Below are positions 4,953 through 7,989 of a DNA stretch of 7,989 bases, in pieces (position 1 is the stretch's first letter; the number at the start of each line of letters is the position of its first letter). Source of the stretch: an uncultured Blautia sp. (GTDB taxonomy: Bacteria > Bacillota > Clostridia > Lachnospirales > Lachnospiraceae); assembly GCA_900552095.1 (NCBI GenBank), contig URYM01000079.1, positions 1-7,989 of the forward strand. Reading direction: 5' to 3'. The notes beneath the pieces were generated by a model. That model was given only the letters and a program-made list of their open reading frames with translations. It did not search any database and was not told the DNA's origin. A program made the position numbers and the translations under genes.

Positions 4953-5951
4953 TTATGAAATAATTTTTCTCACACCGGGAATCCCATATTTCTCTTCTGC
5001 CATGCGTACCGCCGCATTCACCGCTCTCGCCATGGCCTCCGTGGCAAGCGCACTTATCATGTCCACATTTCCCTTCAAATCTCCGACCGAAACGGCATAA
5101 ATACTATCCCCATCCGCAGATGTATGTACCGGCCGGATCGTCCTGGCATACCCGTTGTGGCTGGCGGAGCAGACTCTCTGCAGTTCCATTTTATTTAAGC
5201 CGGCATTTGTTGCCACCACACCTATGGTCGTATTGGCTGTAAACAGATTTTTCTGCTCCGCCTTCGCAAGAAGCGCCAGAAGTTCTGTCTCGCAGTCATC
5301 AAACCCGTCTCCGGAAAGATTTCTCAGGCCGGCTATCTTCTCATGTGTATGACAGTCGTAAATATCTCCCAGTGCATTTACCACCACCATCGCTCCCACT
5401 TTTAACTCTCCCAGCTGCAGGCCGCAGGTTCCCAGACCGGACTTCATCATCCCCATTCCGCCCCGGGCCTTCCCCACGGAAGCGCCCATTCCCGCACCCA
5501 CATTTCCCTGACAGCCCCTGTGCTTTCCCTCCCAGGCATCTGCACAGGCGTCATATCCCATTTTTTTATCCGGACGGATTTTCGCCGATCCCACGCCCAG
5601 ATCATAGATACAGGACTGGCAGACCAGTGGAACTTTCGCGTATCCGGTCTCGAATCCGATCCCTTTTTCCTCCAGAAACTCTGCCACACCGCAGCCCGCT
5701 TCCAGTCCAAACGCGCTTCCACCGCTTAAGACTACCGCATGGATAACTTCAGAGGCTGTCAACGGAGCCAGAAGGGCAGTCTCTCTCGATGCCGGGCCGC
5801 CTCCCCGCACATCTGCAGCTGCCGCCATTCCTTTCTCCGAAATCAGCACGGTACAGCCGGTACCTGCTTCCTCGTCCGCCGCATGCCCGATCTTAAGTTC
5901 CCCGATCTCCTCAAAAGGAATCTCCCGGATCCCCAGCTTGTCCATCTTCAT
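4953..5951 (-). CDS. P1 family (S58/DmpA-NylC type) self-cleaving peptidase/hydrolase
   Basis: 332 residues. Conserved family blocks are visible: the DVRGGGPASRET segment (47-58), VVLSGGSAFGLEAGCGVAEFL (73-93), GNVGAGMGASVGKARGG (149-165) and MKSGLGT (169-175). Members are N-terminal-nucleophile enzymes that cut themselves into alpha and beta chains and then hydrolyse amide bonds. DmpA is a D-aminopeptidase and NylC a nylon-oligomer hydrolase. Here the sequence TANTTIGVVATNAG places the likely cut between N240 and T241, with T241 as nucleophile, as in NylC rather than the Gly-Ser of DmpA. The physiological substrate is unknown. No signal peptide is seen, so it is probably cytoplasmic. The start at 5951 has AAGGAGG (5959-5965) 7 nt upstream and overlaps the glycosylase stop as ATGA, implying translational coupling. 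It is the last gene of the tight right-hand operon. Confidence 0.88.
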   Translation of the reverse strand: MKMDKLGIREIPFEEIGELKIGHAADEEAGTGCTVLISEKGMAAAADVRGGGPASRETALLAPLTASEVIHAVVLSGGSAFGLEAGCGVAEFLEEKGIGFETGYAKVPLVCQSCIYDLGVGSAKIRPDKKMGYDACADAWEGKHRGCQGNVGAGMGASVGKARGGMGMMKSGLGTCGLQLGELKVGAMVVVNALGDIYDCHTHEKIAGLRNLSGDGFDDCETELLALLAKAEQKNLFTANTTIGVVATNAGLNKMELQRVCSASHNGYARTIRPVHTSADGDSIYAVSVGDLKGNVDMISALATEAMARAVNAAVRMAEEKYGIPGVRKIIS

Positions 5952-6769
5952 TTTTCTGCCTCCTTCTTTCCTTTCAATTCATAATAAAAAATGTACTGCT
6001 GCAAGATTCCCTGCATTCCTCTGTACCTTCGTGCAGGAAATCCTCTCTTATAATGAAGTTCCAGTGCCTGGCGGATATGAGTATCCACGGGAAAAGCCTC
6101 CAGATGATGCAGGGCAAACAGACAGATACAGTCAGCCACCTTATCCCCCACGCCAAAAAGCTGCAGCAGTTCTTCCTTTGCCTTCTTATACGGAAGGACT
6201 GCTATCTTCTCCAGATCCGTGTTCCCATCGCACACGGCCCGGGCAGTCCGCACCACATACCGGCTCCGGTATCCCAGATTACATTCTTTTAGTGCCTCTT
6301 CCGGAAGTTCCGCCAGCACCTCCGGTTTCGGAAAAGCATAGTAAATCTCTCCCCGGAAATTCTGTTTTCTCTCCCCGTACTGCTCACAGAGATTCCGGAT
6401 ACAGCGCCGGATCCTTCCTATGTTATTTTGCTGGGAAATCAGAAAAGAAACGATCATTTCCCAGAGATCCTGGCGGAGAATCCGGATACCGGATCCAAAT
6501 TCAGCCGCCTGCGTCAGATACCGGTCTCCGGGATTAATACGATCTATGCAGCTTCCATAATCTCTCTTCAAATCAAAATATTCTTCCCAGAACCCGGAAA
6601 ATTCTTCCTCCTCACAGGAAAAACAGCATTTGTCTCCCTCCTGAGCCACCTCCAGATAACGGTCTTTCGCCACAAGCTGCCAGGTGTGCCCTCCCCTTGG
6701 CTCCATCCGAAAACACTGGCCGGAATCACAGATCTGGGCAATACTAAAATTTTGAAACCTTCTTTCCAT
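5948..6769 (-). CDS. 8-oxoguanine DNA glycosylase/AP lyase, OGG1 family
   Basis: 273 residues with the two-part layout of OGG1-type enzymes, which remove oxidised guanine from DNA in base excision repair. The N-terminal OGG_N domain is recognised from SGQCFRM (16-22) and the following short strands. The helix-hairpin-helix glycosylase domain contains FLISQQNNIGRIRRCI (109-124) and the HhH-GPD motif LFGVGDKVADCICLFALHHLEAFPVDTHI. K210 corresponds to catalytic K249 of human OGG1 and D229 to its D268, so both glycosylase and beta-lyase activity are expected. There is no FeS-cluster cysteine loop, unlike MutY or Nth. The start at 6769 has GGAGAGG (6776-6782) upstream. It lies 18 nt after the nuclease gene and overlaps the peptidase start by 4 nt. 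The gene would usually be named ogg, but I leave the symbol blank because naming in this group varies. Confidence 0.93.
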   Translation of the reverse strand: MERRFQNFSIAQICDSGQCFRMEPRGGHTWQLVAKDRYLEVAQEGDKCCFSCEEEEFSGFWEEYFDLKRDYGSCIDRINPGDRYLTQAAEFGSGIRILRQDLWEMIVSFLISQQNNIGRIRRCIRNLCEQYGERKQNFRGEIYYAFPKPEVLAELPEEALKECNLGYRSRYVVRTARAVCDGNTDLEKIAVLPYKKAKEELLQLFGVGDKVADCICLFALHHLEAFPVDTHIRQALELHYKRGFPARRYRGMQGILQQYIFYYELKGKKEAEK

Positions 6770-6787
6770 CCTTCTCCTCTCCTGCTG

Positions 6788-7693
6788 TCAGGGTCTGCAT
6801 CGCTGACAGGCCTCATATCCCTGAGCCGTCACCTCTTCTTTTGTTCCTGTAAATTCCTGCCGGTTTTTGGCACTGATTTCTTCCGCACTGGAGCAGGAGG
6901 GTCTGTGAAACTTCTTCGTGTTTGTATTCAAAATGTAAGTCTCTTTCTGCCCGTCCTCGCTTCGGCTGTCCGCCCCGTCGTCTGTACTTTCCCGGCTTTC
7001 CCCGGTAGCATAATCGATCTCCACTCCCGGCTGTACATTATAGACAAACACATTATAGCTGATCCCTTCCCCCTCATCCTCTACAGAACGGGCTTCCATC
7101 TGAACTCCGGAGGCTACCAGATTATCCCCTTCATACACCGGAGTCACCCGGTACTGCACATGATTTCCCGTTTCTTTTACATAATCTGCCACCATGTTTT
7201 CAAAAGGGAGCATCCCCTCCACGTTCATATACCTGGTTCCTGTGATCAGATTTTCCTCATTGGCATTTTCTGCTGTAAGCTGATAACCGATCAGATGACA
7301 GCGGTTATACAGATATTTTCCATCCACATGATCATATTTCACTGTATGCCAGCCGGAAGGCTTTACCTGACCGATCCCCTCCCTCTCTTTCGTCGACATG
7401 GTATCAGTTCCCACATTCGCCTCCGCCGTTCCGCAGCGTCCCAGTTCATCCAGCGGACTGTAAGTCTCATACGATTCCTCTGCTTCCTCCTCCAGCTCCG
7501 GTACGTTTCCGTTGATCTCCACATAAGGCTGCCCGCTGTACTCCGGTATTTCCTCCAGTGCAATATTTTCCGACTGCGCTGCATTTCCTGTCTGCGTGTC
7601 TGCGCTTCCGCTCACCGTCTCTCCGCATCCTGCAGTTCCTATACACAAAAAACCGCACAGCAGAATAATCCCGATCTGTTTTCTCCTCTTCAT
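6788..7693 (-). CDS. Secreted lipoprotein DNA/RNA non-specific endonuclease with C-terminal Ada-like zinc domain
   Basis: 301 residues. A basic start (MKRRK), a hydrophobic run (8-19) and TAGC with C23 look like a lipoprotein signal, though the -3 position is T rather than the usual L. An acidic low-complexity linker (about 40-80) follows. The nuclease domain (about 80-230) carries YLYNRCHLIGYQLTAENANEENLITGTRYMN: H133 in NRCH fits the general base and N145/N148 the metal site of beta-beta-alpha-metal nucleases such as EndA/NucA-like enzymes. The last 50 residues (YILNTNTKKFHRPSCSS...GYEACQRCRP) match an Ada-type metal-binding module, with H263, C267, C296 and C299 as probable zinc ligands. 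It would act outside the cell on nucleic acids for nutrition, biofilm or uptake. The start at 7693 has AAAGGA (7703-7708), inside the upstream gene, which ends 2 nt before. Whether it is anchored by lipid needs the signal to be real. Confidence 0.87.
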   Translation of the reverse strand: MKRRKQIGIILLCGFLCIGTAGCGETVSGSADTQTGNAAQSENIALEEIPEYSGQPYVEINGNVPELEEEAEESYETYSPLDELGRCGTAEANVGTDTMSTKEREGIGQVKPSGWHTVKYDHVDGKYLYNRCHLIGYQLTAENANEENLITGTRYMNVEGMLPFENMVADYVKETGNHVQYRVTPVYEGDNLVASGVQMEARSVEDEGEGISYNVFVYNVQPGVEIDYATGESRESTDDGADSRSEDGQKETYILNTNTKKFHRPSCSSAEEISAKNRQEFTGTKEEVTAQGYEACQRCRP

Positions 7694-7695
7694 CT

Positions 7696-7989
7696 TTAAC
7701 TGTCCTTTCTCATTCTGTAAATCTCTCTCGTTATCTTCTCATGAGATGTCCCCGGGAAATCTCCGGTCTCCTCCAGGATAAAATCTTCCCAGTTCCCCGG
7801 AAATGTTCTGTCGGAGGGATATCTGCGGTTCCACCAGTAAACGATCAGTTTCTCCACCCCTGCAAACCCATAGCATTCCGGCAGTTCTTCTGCAAAACAA
7901 AACTCTCCCGCCCCGGCTTTCTCCAGATAATCCTCCTCTATCCGAAGTGTGGGAATCTCTTTCTCAAAAAGCCCTGCGCTGTAAGGAGC
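7696..7989 (-). CDS. Conserved hypothetical protein, C-terminal 97 residues (5' end beyond window)
   Basis: An uninterrupted reading frame enters from the right edge and ends at TAA (7696-7698). Translation begins APYSAGLFEKEIPTLRIEEDYL and ends with WWNRRYPSDRTF...FPGTSHEKITREIYRMRKDS. From memory this resembles a Clostridia family of about 140-150 residues that carries a legacy 'ribonuclease Z' label; the visible part shows no metallo-beta-lactamase metal motif, so that label should not be trusted. Strong codon-level continuity, the ribosome site of the next gene inside it, and only 2 nt before the nuclease start mark it as the first visible gene of the operon. No function can be assigned. 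Confidence 0.75.
   Translation of the reverse strand, partial: APYSAGLFEKEIPTLRIEEDYLEKAGAGEFCFAEELPECYGFAGVEKLIVYWWNRRYPSDRTFPGNWEDFILEETGDFPGTSHEKITREIYRMRKDS

Noticed and set aside
6428..7699. 423-codon open frame on the plus strand
   Set aside because: It runs opposite to the nuclease and glycosylase genes, which have clear catalytic motifs and ribosome sites. Its translation is low-complexity, rich in Ser, Leu, Ile and His, and lacks any recognisable domain.

Overview
The window looks like one end of a contig from a Firmicutes genome, most likely a gut Lachnospiraceae-type Clostridia. This rests on the strong GGAGG-type ribosome sites, the mix of a ROK regulator, polyol dehydrogenase and xylulokinase, a small Cys-rich 'CPCKKKDC...CVAIHR' protein, and a moderate GC content. 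The assignment comes from recognising protein families, not from a marker gene. The first 49 bases are not biological: they are an untrimmed Illumina Nextera i5 adapter (P5 tail, 8-base index, transposase mosaic end). It truncates the first gene and would add a false C-terminus to its product.

Layout. (1) 50-1603: a ROK-family repressor (5' part only, minus strand) is divergent from a zinc-dependent polyol (xylitol/sorbitol-type) dehydrogenase. The 194-base intergenic region holds a recognisable promoter for each gene plus direct and inverted repeats suited to an operator. This block is clearly more AT-rich than the rest. (2) 1590-3036: a minus-strand pair, an AraC-family regulator followed by an Idi-like Nudix hydrolase. 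The two overlap by 26 nt, and the Nudix gene overlaps the dehydrogenase tail-to-tail by 14 nt. (3) 3149-3394: a small plus-strand Cys/His-rich protein, divergent from the AraC gene. The shared intergenic region has a 13-mer repeated with one mismatch at exactly 31 bp, a good candidate AraC-family binding site. (4) 3428-4894: xylulokinase on the minus strand with its own extended -10 promoter. (5) 4953-7989: a tight minus-strand operon, in transcription order: C-terminal part of a conserved hypothetical protein, a secreted lipoprotein nuclease with an Ada-like zinc tail, an OGG1-type 8-oxoguanine DNA glycosylase, and a P1-family (NylC/DmpA-type) self-cleaving peptidase. Gaps are 2 nt, 18 nt and a 4-nt ATGA overlap.

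How the genes may work together: the dehydrogenase would oxidise a polyol such as xylitol to a ketose, and xylulokinase would phosphorylate D-xylulose into the pentose phosphate pathway. The ROK regulator probably controls the dehydrogenase. The two enzymes are not in one operon, so the pathway link is an inference. I saw no mobile element, CRISPR array, tRNA or rRNA. No intergenic stretch exceeds 300 bases. Apart from the adapter and the two repeat-bearing promoter regions, the window reads as ordinary accessory and housekeeping content. I do not see a clear new system in it.
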